Notes under the pieces: generated by a model | What the model saw: only the letters and a program-made list of their open reading frames with translations | Told to the model about the DNA's origin: nothing | Databases searched by the model: none | Translations under genes and position numbers: made by a program | Shown here: in pieces, positions 7,662 through 15,623 of the stretch | Layout of the letters: each line of letters starts with the position of its first letter | How positions within the stretch are numbered: the stretch's first letter is position 1 | NCBI GenBank assembly: GCA_910579305.1 | Contig: CAJTTA010000034.1 | Location: 1 to 22,341 of the forward strand | Reading direction: 5' to 3' | Source of the DNA: an uncultured Muribaculaceae bacterium | GTDB lineage: Bacteria; Bacteroidota; Bacteroidia; Bacteroidales; Muribaculaceae | DNA: 22,341 bases

Positions 7662-8078
7662 TCAGTCGAAGATGAGGGAGCGCGCTCCGGTGGTCTCATC
7701 CACACGTATCTCCACCTCCACCGTGTCGGCCGGCAGAAGGGGGGCGGCCACATCGGGCCACTCTATGAGGCAGAGGGAGCCGGAGTGCAGGTAGTCATCG
7801 AATCCTATGTCCATCACCTCTTCCGCGTCGCGCAGGCGATAGAGATCGAAGTGATAGATGTGGCCGGAGGGACTGTCATAGTCGTTGACAATGGCAAATG
7901 TGGGTGAGTTCACCTCAAGCGCGTCAGCACCGAGATGGGCGCATAGAGCCGAGATGAAAGTTGTCTTGCCCGCGCCCATGGGGGCGTGGAAAGCCACAGT
8001 GCGACGCTCTCCGAGGGCGGCTGCGAATTGAGCCGCCGCTCTCGGAAGCGCTTCTGTGTCGGGGATAGTGATTATCAT
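7662..8078 (-). CDS. tsaE: tRNA t6A biosynthesis ATPase TsaE
   Basis: A 138-residue TsaE, the P-loop ATPase that works with TsaB and TsaD to transfer threonylcarbamoyl to A37 of ANN-decoding tRNAs. The Walker A loop is APMGAGKTT (residues 32-40). The family blocks 'SPTFAIVNDY' (58-67), 'YHFDLYRL' (75-82) and 'LIEWPD' (104-109) are intact. I prefer the ATG at 8078, because the conserved protein begins there; the ATG at 8114 would add 12 residues and overlap the previous gene by 11 nt. Gaps to the flanking genes are 25 and 29 nt on the same strand. Confidence 0.94.
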   Translation of the reverse strand: MIITIPDTEALPRAAAQFAAALGERRTVAFHAPMGAGKTTFISALCAHLGADALEVNSPTFAIVNDYDSPSGHIYHFDLYRLRDAEEVMDIGFDDYLHSGSLCLIEWPDVAAPLLPADTVEVEIRVDETTGARSLIFD

Positions 8079-8103
8079 ATATCGGGGTAAGGGCGTGAGA
8101 GGG

Positions 8104-11100
8104 TTATAGTCCATGTCCGAGTTCGGGATGGGCGTTGCGGTAGGCCTCGGAGAGGGTCGCGCTGCGCTCGAGATCTATCTTGTTGATGGTCTCAGCGAAG
8201 GGGGCGAGCATCTCTTCGGAACCTCCGCTCTGGAGGAATTCGGCCAGGGCCAGGGCAAAAGCCGAGTCGATGTGCTGCTCCATCTCCGATGCCTTGCGGT
8301 ATTCCTCGGGGGTCTTTGCCTGCATCTCAAGCACGATCTCGGCCCATTTGCCCAACTCGGAGGCATAGCCGTCAAGCCCTTCCGCTCCGGAGCCGCTGCT
8401 TGCCGCTCCGGGAGTGACCGACTCGGTGTAATATTGCTTGAGCCTCTCAAGCGTCTTGCCCGAGATTCCGCAAGAGGCGAGGAGCTTTTCGGCTGCGCCT
8501 GCGCCGGCATAAGTGTCATAGGCCTGCACCATGGGATAGAAGCTGTACAGAATAGCCTGGTTCTCGGGAGTGGTCATGGCGTTGACCTGAATGGTGGAAG
8601 TGCCGTCCTGGCCGGAAGCCTGGTAGGTGCCGTAGCGTTCGGCCAGCGAGAGCATGTATCTCACGTTGGCGGCATAGCGTTTCAGGCCCTTGGCAAGGAT
8701 GTCGAGGCCATGCTTCTTGATAGCGTCGTCGTGAGTCTCATCGCCTATCACGCAGTAGATTGAGCCGAGTGTATAGATATCGGTGAAGCCTGCGGGACGC
8801 ACGCCGTCGCCAAGCTTCTTCTCATACTTGCGCACAACCTTCAGGGCTCGCTTGTAGTCCCCTTCCTGTGTGAGAGCGTTGGCCAGCTCAAGCACAGTCA
8901 TTCTTACGCCCGAGAGCATGCGGCCGGCAGTCTCATCGAAGTATGCGCGGCCGTTTTCGGCGCCACCCCAGCGATATTTGTTCATCACTATAGGATAGGC
9001 GAGGCGTGTGTCAGTGCTCTGACGGGCCTCATATGGCACGAGCTGGAGCGCCATGCCTGTGGCACGCAGATAGGGGGCAAACTGTGCGTATTGGTCGGAA
9101 CCCACGGTCATGGCCCAATATATGGGGCGCTTCCATCCGTTTTGAGCGTTGGTGGCTATGATGTCGAGCATCAGGAGCTTTCCGAGGCTCATCGAAGACA
9201 GGCGCACCGGTATCTCGCTCAGTATCTCGCCGGCCCGGGATGCGGACACGAGGCCCGACTTCACCACGGCTGCTGAGTCGACCGGTATGAATGTATTGGC
9301 ATGCAGCACTGCGGGGAGATTGTATCCGCGGTCGATGGCTTCGGGGCTGTATATCTCTTTCAGGGCTGAGAGCAGCGGAGTGGGGGTTGAGAGATCGGTG
9401 ATACGGGTCACGTAGGTCACATCGCGGCGTCCGTAGGCGTAGTCCTCGGGGCGGGCTGTGAAGTCCACCGGGGCTGCCTTGTAGGTCTGGAGGCGCTGCT
9501 GATTGGCATACCAGGATGATCCGAGATATGAGAGATTGATGATTTTCACGTCGGGGCGCACGCCTTCCACTTCCTGCGCGTACCAGAGCGGGAATGTGTC
9601 GTTGTCGCCGTTGCAGAATATTATGGCGTTGGGCTCAAGACTCTCAAGATAGTTGACGGCGTAGTCGCGCGCCGCATATCGCCCGGAGCGGTCGTGGTCG
9701 TCCCAGGTCTGGCTCACCATCTGCAATGGCACGAGCAGGCCTATGGCTGCGGCCACCCATGCAGCGATGCGGCCGCGGCGCGGGTCGATGTCATGTGTCG
9801 GGTCGATTCCTTTTTCGGTGGCAGCGGGGGTCTCCTTGCGTGAGCGATGATTTAGGAATGCGCACACTGCATGCCAGATTCCGGCCATGCCCATGCCGAT
9901 CCATATGGCGAAGGCGTAGAAGGATCCTGCGAAAGCGTAGTCGCGCTCACGCGGCTGCAAGGGAGGCTGATTGAGATAGAGCACGATGGCTATGCCGGTC
10001 ATGAAGAAGAGGAAGAACACCACCCAGAACTGCTCTATGCCCCGGCGTCCTCTCAGAGCCTGCCATAGAAGGCCTATGAGGCCGAGAAGCAGAGGGAGCA
10101 TGAAGTAGACGTTGTGGCCTTTGTTATTTGAGCCGAGCTCGGAGGGGAGCAGGCTCTGGTCGCCGAGACGGGAATTGTCGATGAACGGTATGCCGGAGAT
10201 CCAGTTGCCGGCATCCTTCTCGCCGTACTGGTTGTTGATGTCATTCTGGCGTCCTGCGAAGTTCCAGAGGAAGTATCGCCAGTACATGTGGTTCAGCTGG
10301 TAGTTGAAGAAAAATTCCAGGTTCTGGCCGAAAGAGGGACGACGGGCCGTCTCGGTGGGGAAATAGTATTCGCCCGCCTCGTTCACCTGCGGCTGCTGCG
10401 AAGGGAGCGGCACGCGGTCATTGGCCACGGGATCCCATGCCGTGAGCTCCACTCTCTCAGCATCCTTGAGGGAAGGAACCCAGAGCTGATAGGCGTCGGC
10501 ATGGCCGGGGGCGCTGGAGTGGATGCGGGGCAGGAGCACGTTGAGCTCGGGGTTCATCTCATATTCGGATGAATAGTCATAGAGGGCATAGAATTCCTCA
10601 CCTTTCTTCCCACGCTCCTCTATGCGGGAGGCCTGATCGGGAGAGAGGAATCCGTAGATATTGTCGGGAGAGGCGTTTCTCACCCCCTTGGCATACCGGG
10701 GCTTGCCCTTGGTGATGCGGGTGCGGGTGTGCTCCGTAGGCTCGCCGGGGCCTATTCCTTCGCGGGGATCTACCTCAGAGGTGTATTCCTGCATGGGGCT
10801 GCTCTCAAAGGTATAGCCGTAGAGCAGGGGAGTCTCGCCGTATTGCTCGCGGTTGAGGTATGAGGATAGGTCGAAGACGTTGTCCGGCCTGTTCTGATTC
10901 ATGGGGGGAGCGGCTCCGGAGCGTATGAGTATCAGGGCGTAGGAGCTGTAACCCACGAATATCACGCATATGCTCCACATGGCTACGTTGAGCCATCTCA
11001 CGGGAATGCCGCGTTTCTTTCCCCAGAAGAGGAAGAGGAAGAAGGCCAGGGCCAGGGCGAGCACTATGCCGAGAGTGATGCTGCTTCCTATGAAGAGCAT

Positions 11101-12039
11101 GCCGGAGAGGAGCACTGCCGAGAAGAAAGAGATGCGGATAAGTGTGGCCGACTTCTGTCGGTATAGCTCCACAAGAGCCCATATGAACACGAGCATCGTT
11201 ATGAGAGCGTAGAGCGTGGTGCCGGAGTTGAATGTCATTCCAAGGGAATTGACGCACAGAAGCTCAAACCATTGTGCCACTTTGATGAATCCGGGCACGA
11301 GGCCGTAGAGCACAAGCACTATTATGGCGAAGCTCACTGCCAGAGCGAGCAGTGATTTCTTCACGTTCATTGCCGGGAAGCGGCGGTAGCAGTATACGAG
11401 CACTATGGCCGGGATGCAGAGCAGGTTGAGCAGGTGCACGGCCACGGAGACGCCTATGACGTAGGCTATGAGGATGAGGTAGCGGTCGGAGCGCGGTTCG
11501 TCGGCCCTGTTTTCCCACTTGAGTATAAGCCAGAATACCAGGGCTGTGCAGAATGAAGAGAAGGCATATACCTCGGCTTCTACGGCTGAGAACCAGAAGG
11601 TGTCGCTCCAAGCGTAGGCCAAGGCTCCGCATATGCCTGATCCCATTATGATCAGGTATTGAGTGAAGGAGGGCTCACCCTCATCGCTTACATGGCTGCG
11701 CGGGGAGTACATAACCAGGCGGCGCACCAGGTGGGTCACTGTCCAGAAGAGCAACAGAATGGTGAGGGCGCTGAGCAGTCCGCTCATGGCATTGACCATG
11801 AGAGCCACGCGGGCGGAGTCACCGAAGGCGAAGTTGGAGAAGAAGCGTGCCGTGAGCATGAAAATAGGGTTGCCGGGCGGATGTCCTATCTCAAGCTTGT
11901 CGGCCTGGGTTATGAATTCACCGCAGTCCCAGTAGGATGCGGTAGGCTCCAGTGTGAGCCAGTAGGTGAGCAGGGCGATGACAAATACGCCCCAGCCCAG
12001 CAGGTTGTTGATGCGATTGTATCGCGCGCTGAACGTCAT
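8104..12039 (-). CDS. DUF2723 multi-pass membrane protein (GT-C-like, GT117/TMEM260 relative)
   Basis: A 1311-residue polytopic membrane protein. The N-terminal region (first TM about residues 14-30) is followed at once by a conserved loop with D38 and E41 (YWDCGEF) and GHPPGNP (52-58), the hallmark of DUF2723 proteins. About ten more hydrophobic segments follow up to about residue 370. A soluble stretch comes next (about 380-600), then another TM cluster (about 635-780). The C-terminal half (about 790-1311) is hydrophilic, with 'NAIIFCNGDNDTFPLWYAQEVEGVRPDV' and an alpha-helical, TPR-like tail. The eukaryotic relative TMEM260 is an O-mannosyltransferase and CAZy groups the family as GT117, so a lipid-linked-sugar glycosyltransferase acting outside the cytoplasm is likely; the bacterial substrate is unknown. 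It is the first gene of the five-gene operon, with a promoter about 28 nt upstream. Confidence 0.92.
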   Translation of the reverse strand: MTFSARYNRINNLLGWGVFVIALLTYWLTLEPTASYWDCGEFITQADKLEIGHPPGNPIFMLTARFFSNFAFGDSARVALMVNAMSGLLSALTILLLFWTVTHLVRRLVMYSPRSHVSDEGEPSFTQYLIIMGSGICGALAYAWSDTFWFSAVEAEVYAFSSFCTALVFWLILKWENRADEPRSDRYLILIAYVIGVSVAVHLLNLLCIPAIVLVYCYRRFPAMNVKKSLLALAVSFAIIVLVLYGLVPGFIKVAQWFELLCVNSLGMTFNSGTTLYALITMLVFIWALVELYRQKSATLIRISFFSAVLLSGMLFIGSSITLGIVLALALAFFLFLFWGKKRGIPVRWLNVAMWSICVIFVGYSSYALILIRSGAAPPMNQNRPDNVFDLSSYLNREQYGETPLLYGYTFESSPMQEYTSEVDPREGIGPGEPTEHTRTRITKGKPRYAKGVRNASPDNIYGFLSPDQASRIEERGKKGEEFYALYDYSSEYEMNPELNVLLPRIHSSAPGHADAYQLWVPSLKDAERVELTAWDPVANDRVPLPSQQPQVNEAGEYYFPTETARRPSFGQNLEFFFNYQLNHMYWRYFLWNFAGRQNDINNQYGEKDAGNWISGIPFIDNSRLGDQSLLPSELGSNNKGHNVYFMLPLLLGLIGLLWQALRGRRGIEQFWVVFFLFFMTGIAIVLYLNQPPLQPRERDYAFAGSFYAFAIWIGMGMAGIWHAVCAFLNHRSRKETPAATEKGIDPTHDIDPRRGRIAAWVAAAIGLLVPLQMVSQTWDDHDRSGRYAARDYAVNYLESLEPNAIIFCNGDNDTFPLWYAQEVEGVRPDVKIINLSYLGSSWYANQQRLQTYKAAPVDFTARPEDYAYGRRDVTYVTRITDLSTPTPLLSALKEIYSPEAIDRGYNLPAVLHANTFIPVDSAAVVKSGLVSASRAGEILSEIPVRLSSMSLGKLLMLDIIATNAQNGWKRPIYWAMTVGSDQYAQFAPYLRATGMALQLVPYEARQSTDTRLAYPIVMNKYRWGGAENGRAYFDETAGRMLSGVRMTVLELANALTQEGDYKRALKVVRKYEKKLGDGVRPAGFTDIYTLGSIYCVIGDETHDDAIKKHGLDILAKGLKRYAANVRYMLSLAERYGTYQASGQDGTSTIQVNAMTTPENQAILYSFYPMVQAYDTYAGAGAAEKLLASCGISGKTLERLKQYYTESVTPGAASSGSGAEGLDGYASELGKWAEIVLEMQAKTPEEYRKASEMEQHIDSAFALALAEFLQSGGSEEMLAPFAETINKIDLERSATLSEAYRNAHPELGHGL

Positions 12040-12066
12040 ATCGTGCTACAAAATTCGTTTAACTCG

Positions 12067-12098
12067 CAAAGGTAGTGAAAAAATCCCGTTACGGCAAG
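12067..12098 (-). promoter_or_regulatory. Promoter of the DUF2723-tsaE-birA-mtaB-lpxL operon
   Basis: On the minus strand the -7 box is TACCTTTG (12074-12067), an exact TAnnTTTG match. A CTTG (12098-12095; 3 of 4 to TTTG) sits exactly 20 nt upstream. The predicted transcript start is near 12060, giving a leader of about 20 nt before the ATG at 12039. No other good promoter is seen before the next four genes. Confidence 0.72.
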
Positions 12099-12102
12099 GT
12101 GC

Positions 12103-12118
12103 GGTTCGTTAACGAACC
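12103..12118. repeat. 16-bp perfect palindrome just upstream of the DUF2723 operon promoter
   Basis: GGTTCGTTAACGAACC reads identically on both strands, with no spacer. It lies 4 bp upstream of the -33 element of the DUF2723 operon and 15 bp beyond the pabA stop. No T-tract follows, so it does not look like a terminator. Position and symmetry suit a dimeric regulator's binding site. Confidence 0.6.
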
Positions 12119-12133
12119 TAAAAATTCTCATTC

Positions 12134-12745
12134 TCAGCGTCTTTCCGTGGCGATTGCGTATTGCAGGAATGCCTCAAGAATGGTGCGGCCGTGAGTTGAT
12201 ATTATGCTTTCGGGGTGGAACTGCGTTCCGAATAGAGGATGCTTCACATGCCTGAGAGACATGATGTTGCCCTCTTCATCATATGACGTGGCCACGAGGG
12301 AGGCGGGGAGAGAGGCAGGGTCGACGATCCATGAGTGGTAGCGTCCTACGGCGGGGCAGCTATCTGCCAGAGGGCCTGTCACGGGGTCGCTTCTGTCGAT
12401 GTTGCGCAGATGCGACTTGTGGCCGTGGCGTGGTGAGGGGAGCTGCGTGAGGCGGCCTCCGAAGCGTTCCGCAATGGCCTGGAAGCCGAGGCAGATGCCG
12501 AACATGGGGATGCTTTCGGCAAATCGCTCCAGCACTTCGGGCATTTTTCCGGCCTCGCATGGCAGCCCCGGGCCGGGCGAGAGTATGACGGCGTCGTAGA
12601 GAGGGATCTCCTGCAGGTCGACGTCGTCGTTGAGCCGCACATCCCATTCAAGTACCGGGATGGCACCGCCGTGACGTATCTCTCTGAGCAGGCCTACAAT
12701 GTTATATACGAATGAATCGTAGTTGTCTATGATGAGTATACGCAT
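12134..12745 (-). CDS. pabA: Aminodeoxychorismate synthase glutamine amidotransferase subunit (PabA/TrpG family)
   Basis: A 203-residue class I glutamine amidotransferase. It releases ammonia from glutamine for its partner, which aminates chorismate. The oxyanion/substrate block SPGPG is at residues 56-60, the nucleophile is C85 (GICLGFQA), and the catalytic His-Glu pair is H177 and E179 (FGTQFHPES). 'RYHSWIVD' (135-142) is the usual chorismate-branch signature. TrpG and PabA cannot be told apart by sequence alone. The divergently transcribed neighbour is PabB, with no other trp gene in the window, so a folate role is preferred. A TAACTTTG -7 box at 12766-12759 lies about 13 nt before the ATG, so the predicted leader is only a few nucleotides. 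Confidence 0.9.
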   Translation of the reverse strand: MRILIIDNYDSFVYNIVGLLREIRHGGAIPVLEWDVRLNDDVDLQEIPLYDAVILSPGPGLPCEAGKMPEVLERFAESIPMFGICLGFQAIAERFGGRLTQLPSPRHGHKSHLRNIDRSDPVTGPLADSCPAVGRYHSWIVDPASLPASLVATSYDEEGNIMSLRHVKHPLFGTQFHPESIISTHGRTILEAFLQYAIATERR

Positions 12746-12790
12746 AATCTTTGGAGGGCAAAGTTATGAAATATTCGTTAATTTTGCGAC
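12746..12790. promoter_or_regulatory. 45-bp divergent promoter region between pabA and pabB
   Basis: Two exact TAnnTTTG boxes lie back to back. The minus-strand TAACTTTG (12766-12759) serves pabA and the plus-strand TAATTTTG (12779-12786) serves pabB; they are 12 bp apart. The pabB box ends 4 nt before the pabB ATG, which puts the expected transcript start at or next to the start codon. For pabB a TTTG at 12750-12753 lies 25 nt upstream of the -7 box, longer than the usual 19-21. No good -33 was found for pabA. RNA polymerase could not occupy both sites at once. Confidence 0.65.
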
Positions 12791-13774
12791 ATGATTCTAC
12801 TGGATAAAGAAACTCTGCGAGCTCAGATGAACAGTTGCGGCCTGGCGCGCCGGCCGTTTCTATGGTGCGTGTCCTTTAATCTTGAGAAGGGATTTCTTAT
12901 AACTGACCCTTTGGCTCAGGATGAGGTGTTGTGGCGTGTGGGCAGACATGGCAGTGATTTACAGGGTAGCAGGGGCGCCGCTCCGCGACTGGAAGTGGTG
13001 GAGCCTGTCTCACCCGGCTGCTACTCCGGCATGTTTGCCACTATAATGGGCGGCTTGCGCCGGGGCAATTCGTTTCTTGCCAATCTCACCGGAGCCACGG
13101 AGGTGAGATGCACCGGCAGTCTGCGCGATGTGTTTCTGCATGCTTCGGCTCCATTCCGCCTGTTGATAGGGGATGAGTTCGTGTGCTTCTCTCCCGAGCC
13201 GTTTGTGAGGATTTCCGGACGTGATATTTCCACATTCCCGATGAAGGGCACTGCCGATGCCTCAGTGCCCGGTGCGGCCCGTGAACTTCTTGATGACTAC
13301 AAGGAGACTTGTGAGCATCACACGATTGTGGATCTCATGCGCAATGATCTTAATTCCGTGGCGGAGGGAGTTACGGTGAGTCGCTTCAGGTATCTTGAAG
13401 AGATAACTACGGATTCAGGCTCGATCTTGCAGACAAGTTCCGAGATACGTGGCACACTCAGGGAGGAGGATGTCATGAGATTCGGCGATGTGATATTTCC
13501 TCTGTTGCCGGCAGGAAGCATCACGGGCGCTCCCAAGCGGGCCACAGTGGAGCTGATAGAGAGGGCCGAGAGTGTGGAACGGGGCTGGTATACCGGGGTG
13601 TTCGGATATTTCGACGGAGAGGAAATGCTCACTGCGGTCATGATAAGGTGCATGCAGCGCGGGGCCGACGGACGCCTGTATTTTCACAGTGGCGGGGGAG
13701 TGACTGTGAACAGTGTGGAGCAGGAGGAATATGCCGAGCTTATGGCCAAGGTGTATCTCAGCCGGACTCCGTAA
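12791..13774 (+). CDS. pabB: Aminodeoxychorismate synthase component I (PabB)
   Basis: A 327-residue chorismate-binding enzyme that converts chorismate plus ammonia to 4-amino-4-deoxychorismate, the p-aminobenzoate precursor for folate. The active-site lysine is present as K152 in FPMKGT; anthranilate synthase has Ala at this place, which argues against TrpE. Other conserved blocks are 'HTIVDLMRNDLNSVA' (177-191), 'LPAGSITGAPKRATVELI' (239-256), 'YTGVFGYF' (267-274) and 'YFHSGGGVTVNS' (297-308). The short form lacking most of the N-terminal TrpE-like domain is usual in Bacteroidetes. The pabA partner is divergent across 45 bp. No aminodeoxychorismate lyase (PabC) is fused or adjacent. The start codon lies 4 nt after a -7 box, so the mRNA may be leaderless. 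Confidence 0.92.
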   Translation: MILLDKETLRAQMNSCGLARRPFLWCVSFNLEKGFLITDPLAQDEVLWRVGRHGSDLQGSRGAAPRLEVVEPVSPGCYSGMFATIMGGLRRGNSFLANLTGATEVRCTGSLRDVFLHASAPFRLLIGDEFVCFSPEPFVRISGRDISTFPMKGTADASVPGAARELLDDYKETCEHHTIVDLMRNDLNSVAEGVTVSRFRYLEEITTDSGSILQTSSEIRGTLREEDVMRFGDVIFPLLPAGSITGAPKRATVELIERAESVERGWYTGVFGYFDGEEMLTAVMIRCMQRGADGRLYFHSGGGVTVNSVEQEEYAELMAKVYLSRTP

Positions 13775-13880
13775 TGCTGCGTCTTTGCCGCACTGCAAGG
13801 TTATTGCGCCACTGCAGGTGAGCAAAAGAGGGTCGAATCCAGTCATAGAGGGAATCTGCCGCAGGTGTGTCTAAGCCCCC

Positions 13881-15512
13881 TCATGGCAGTGAGAACGGCA
13901 CAGCCGATTCGAAACAATAGTGCCGGCCGTCGAGAGGGAAAGTGAATTCCAGCTTATGTGCATGCAGATGAAGGCGATCCGTGTCGTCGCCGGCATTCTT
14001 GCCATAGAGAGGGTCGCCGGCAATTGGCATACCGAGTCCCCGTTCCGAGGCTGCGTGCACGCGCAGCTGGTGGGTGCGTCCTGTGAGGGGGCTGAATGTG
14101 ATGCGGCTGTGGCGGGTCGAGACGTCGGTGAATTCGTAATCGGTGACAGCATCCTTTCCGCCGTCGAAGTCTATCCGCTGGCGCGGACGGTCGAGCCAGT
14201 CGGGAGAAAGAGGCAGCGCGATGCGGCCGCGGCGCGGGAGCCCACGAGAGATATAGTCACCCTGGAGATCGGCCACATAGGTCTTTTTCACACGCCGTGT
14301 GGCAAAAAGAGACTGCATGGTCTTGAATGATTGTTGTCCGAAGGTGGCTACGATCAGTCCCGATGTGTCGCGGTCAAGACGATGTGCCACTTTCACAAGC
14401 CGGTCATGTCCATACTTCTCTTCGAGCCATTGCTGCAGAGATATGGCTGAACCTTTGCCAGGCACGGAAAGCATGCCCGATGGCTTGCTTACTATGCAGA
14501 ACCATCGGTTCTCATAGATTACTTCAGGCGTAAATACACCAGCCTCCCGGCTATCGTCGCCGAGAGGAGGCTCGATGTCAAGTCCTTGGAGCATCCATCC
14601 GAGCACCGGCAGACATTTGCCACGGCATGCCGGATAGTGCGAGCCATGTATGCGCACTTCCCCGCCTTTGGGTCGCCCGTACCAGTATTCAGCCATAGCC
14701 ACGGGGGCCCAGCCTCGCAGATAAGTGGCCTGCAAAAGTTTTGGCGCACAGCACTCCCCCGCTCCGGATGGAGGAGTCTTCATTGGCGTTTCAGCGAAAA
14801 TATCACTGAGGCTTCTGCTTTCACCTCTGGCGTTGAGCAGGATGAAATTAGAGAAGAGCCATTGCTGCAGGGCTTCGGAATCCGAACGGCGCCGCTCCTT
14901 CATGGCATCGAGACGCGATCTGGCGTTTTTAAGATTGGCAGCCAAGGGTTCGAGACGTGCGGCCATCCGCTTTTTAAGACGCTGAAGTTCAGCTTTCTCA
15001 AATTGGCTCTGGCGAATCATGGCTGCCAGCCGGGCCTCATCGGCGATACCGGCTTCTCTTTGCTCCTTTCGTTTCAGTTTTGACAATCGGCACCTCTCTT
15101 TATATTCAGCGACATCCTCCTCCATTCTTTTTCTAGCAGCCTCATATTCCAGGTTTGTGCCGGATAAGATCTCTTTTTCGAAAGAGGCTATCACTGCATT
15201 CTGGCGGGAAATGTCGGATTCCTTTGTCTTGAAATGACCATAGGGCTGCAGATAGTCGAACACCGGGCCTACAAATCCGCGATAATGGAAGCCTCTGTCG
15301 CCAAGCTGGCCGGAGAAAGCATACAGCTCATGGCGCGCGCCGCTGGTGTCGGCGGCGATGAGAACGCCAAGCATTTTTCCGGCTTCGAGTTCCCGGCAGA
15401 AATTGATGTCATCGGGGTTGTCGCTCCTCTTGAGCTCATCCACACGGGCAGTCAATTTCCGGAAAGCCTCCTCACATGCGATATCCGGAGTGTAATCAAA
15501 GGGATTGTTCAT
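13881..15512 (-). CDS. RluA-family pseudouridine synthase, long form with N-terminal extension and coiled coil
   Basis: A 543-residue protein whose C-terminal part (about residues 330-543) is an RluA-type pseudouridine synthase. The catalytic aspartate is D380 in HRLDRDTSGL. The supporting blocks are 'IVSKPSGMLSVPG', 'KTYVADLQG', 'PLTGRTHQLRVHAA' and 'IAGDPLYG'. The N-terminal part (about 1-95) is a conserved Bacteroidetes module ('GKMLGVLIAADTSGARHELYAFSGQL', 'PVFDYLQPYGHFK'). A long charged coiled coil follows (about 105-215), then a linker with 'GAGECCAPKLLQATYLRGWAPVAMAEYWYG' (about 250-280). Ordinary RluA proteins are about 220-320 residues. The target uridine (rRNA or tRNA) cannot be deduced. 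The gene converges with pabB across 106 bp without an obvious terminator. Confidence 0.9.
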   Translation of the reverse strand: MNNPFDYTPDIACEEAFRKLTARVDELKRSDNPDDINFCRELEAGKMLGVLIAADTSGARHELYAFSGQLGDRGFHYRGFVGPVFDYLQPYGHFKTKESDISRQNAVIASFEKEILSGTNLEYEAARKRMEEDVAEYKERCRLSKLKRKEQREAGIADEARLAAMIRQSQFEKAELQRLKKRMAARLEPLAANLKNARSRLDAMKERRRSDSEALQQWLFSNFILLNARGESRSLSDIFAETPMKTPPSGAGECCAPKLLQATYLRGWAPVAMAEYWYGRPKGGEVRIHGSHYPACRGKCLPVLGWMLQGLDIEPPLGDDSREAGVFTPEVIYENRWFCIVSKPSGMLSVPGKGSAISLQQWLEEKYGHDRLVKVAHRLDRDTSGLIVATFGQQSFKTMQSLFATRRVKKTYVADLQGDYISRGLPRRGRIALPLSPDWLDRPRQRIDFDGGKDAVTDYEFTDVSTRHSRITFSPLTGRTHQLRVHAASERGLGMPIAGDPLYGKNAGDDTDRLHLHAHKLEFTFPLDGRHYCFESAVPFSLP

Positions 15513-15522
15513 AATTTCACCG

Positions 15523-15554
15523 GAAAATTACGAAATATTCCTGAGCCGCGCAAG
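15523..15554 (-). promoter_or_regulatory. Probable promoter of the pseudouridine synthase gene
   Basis: On the minus strand the -7 box is TAATTTTC (15530-15523; 7 of 8 to TAnnTTTG) and CTTG (15554-15551; 3 of 4 to TTTG) lies exactly 20 nt upstream. The predicted transcript start would leave a leader of only about 5 nt before the ATG at 15512. Confidence 0.45.
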
Positions 15555-15584
15555 AATATTTTGCCGCCGGGGGCCATGAAACAA

Positions 15585-15620
15585 CATGGGATAAACAAAT
15601 TTTCATCTGCTTATCCCGTG
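15585..15620. repeat. Inverted repeat downstream of the DUF2795 gene
   Basis: Arms CATGGGATAA (15585-15594) and TTATCCCGTG (15611-15620) pair over 10 positions with one G-T pair, separated by 16 nt. No strong T-tract adjoins it. It may be part of the 3' end of the DUF2795 transcript. Confidence 0.4.
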
Positions 15621-15623
15621 CGT

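Noticed and set aside
12791..13774. Anthranilate synthase (TrpE) as the identity of the chorismate-binding enzyme
   Set aside because: K152 in the FPMKGT motif is the PabB-type active-site lysine, and no trp genes are nearby.
9760..14240. A stretch of about 21 identical bases shared by the DUF2723 gene (near 9765) and the pseudouridine synthase gene (near 14220)
   Set aside because: Both copies are in frame and encode the same PRRGRIA heptapeptide with similar codons; with no flanking similarity this is best explained by coincidence of coding.
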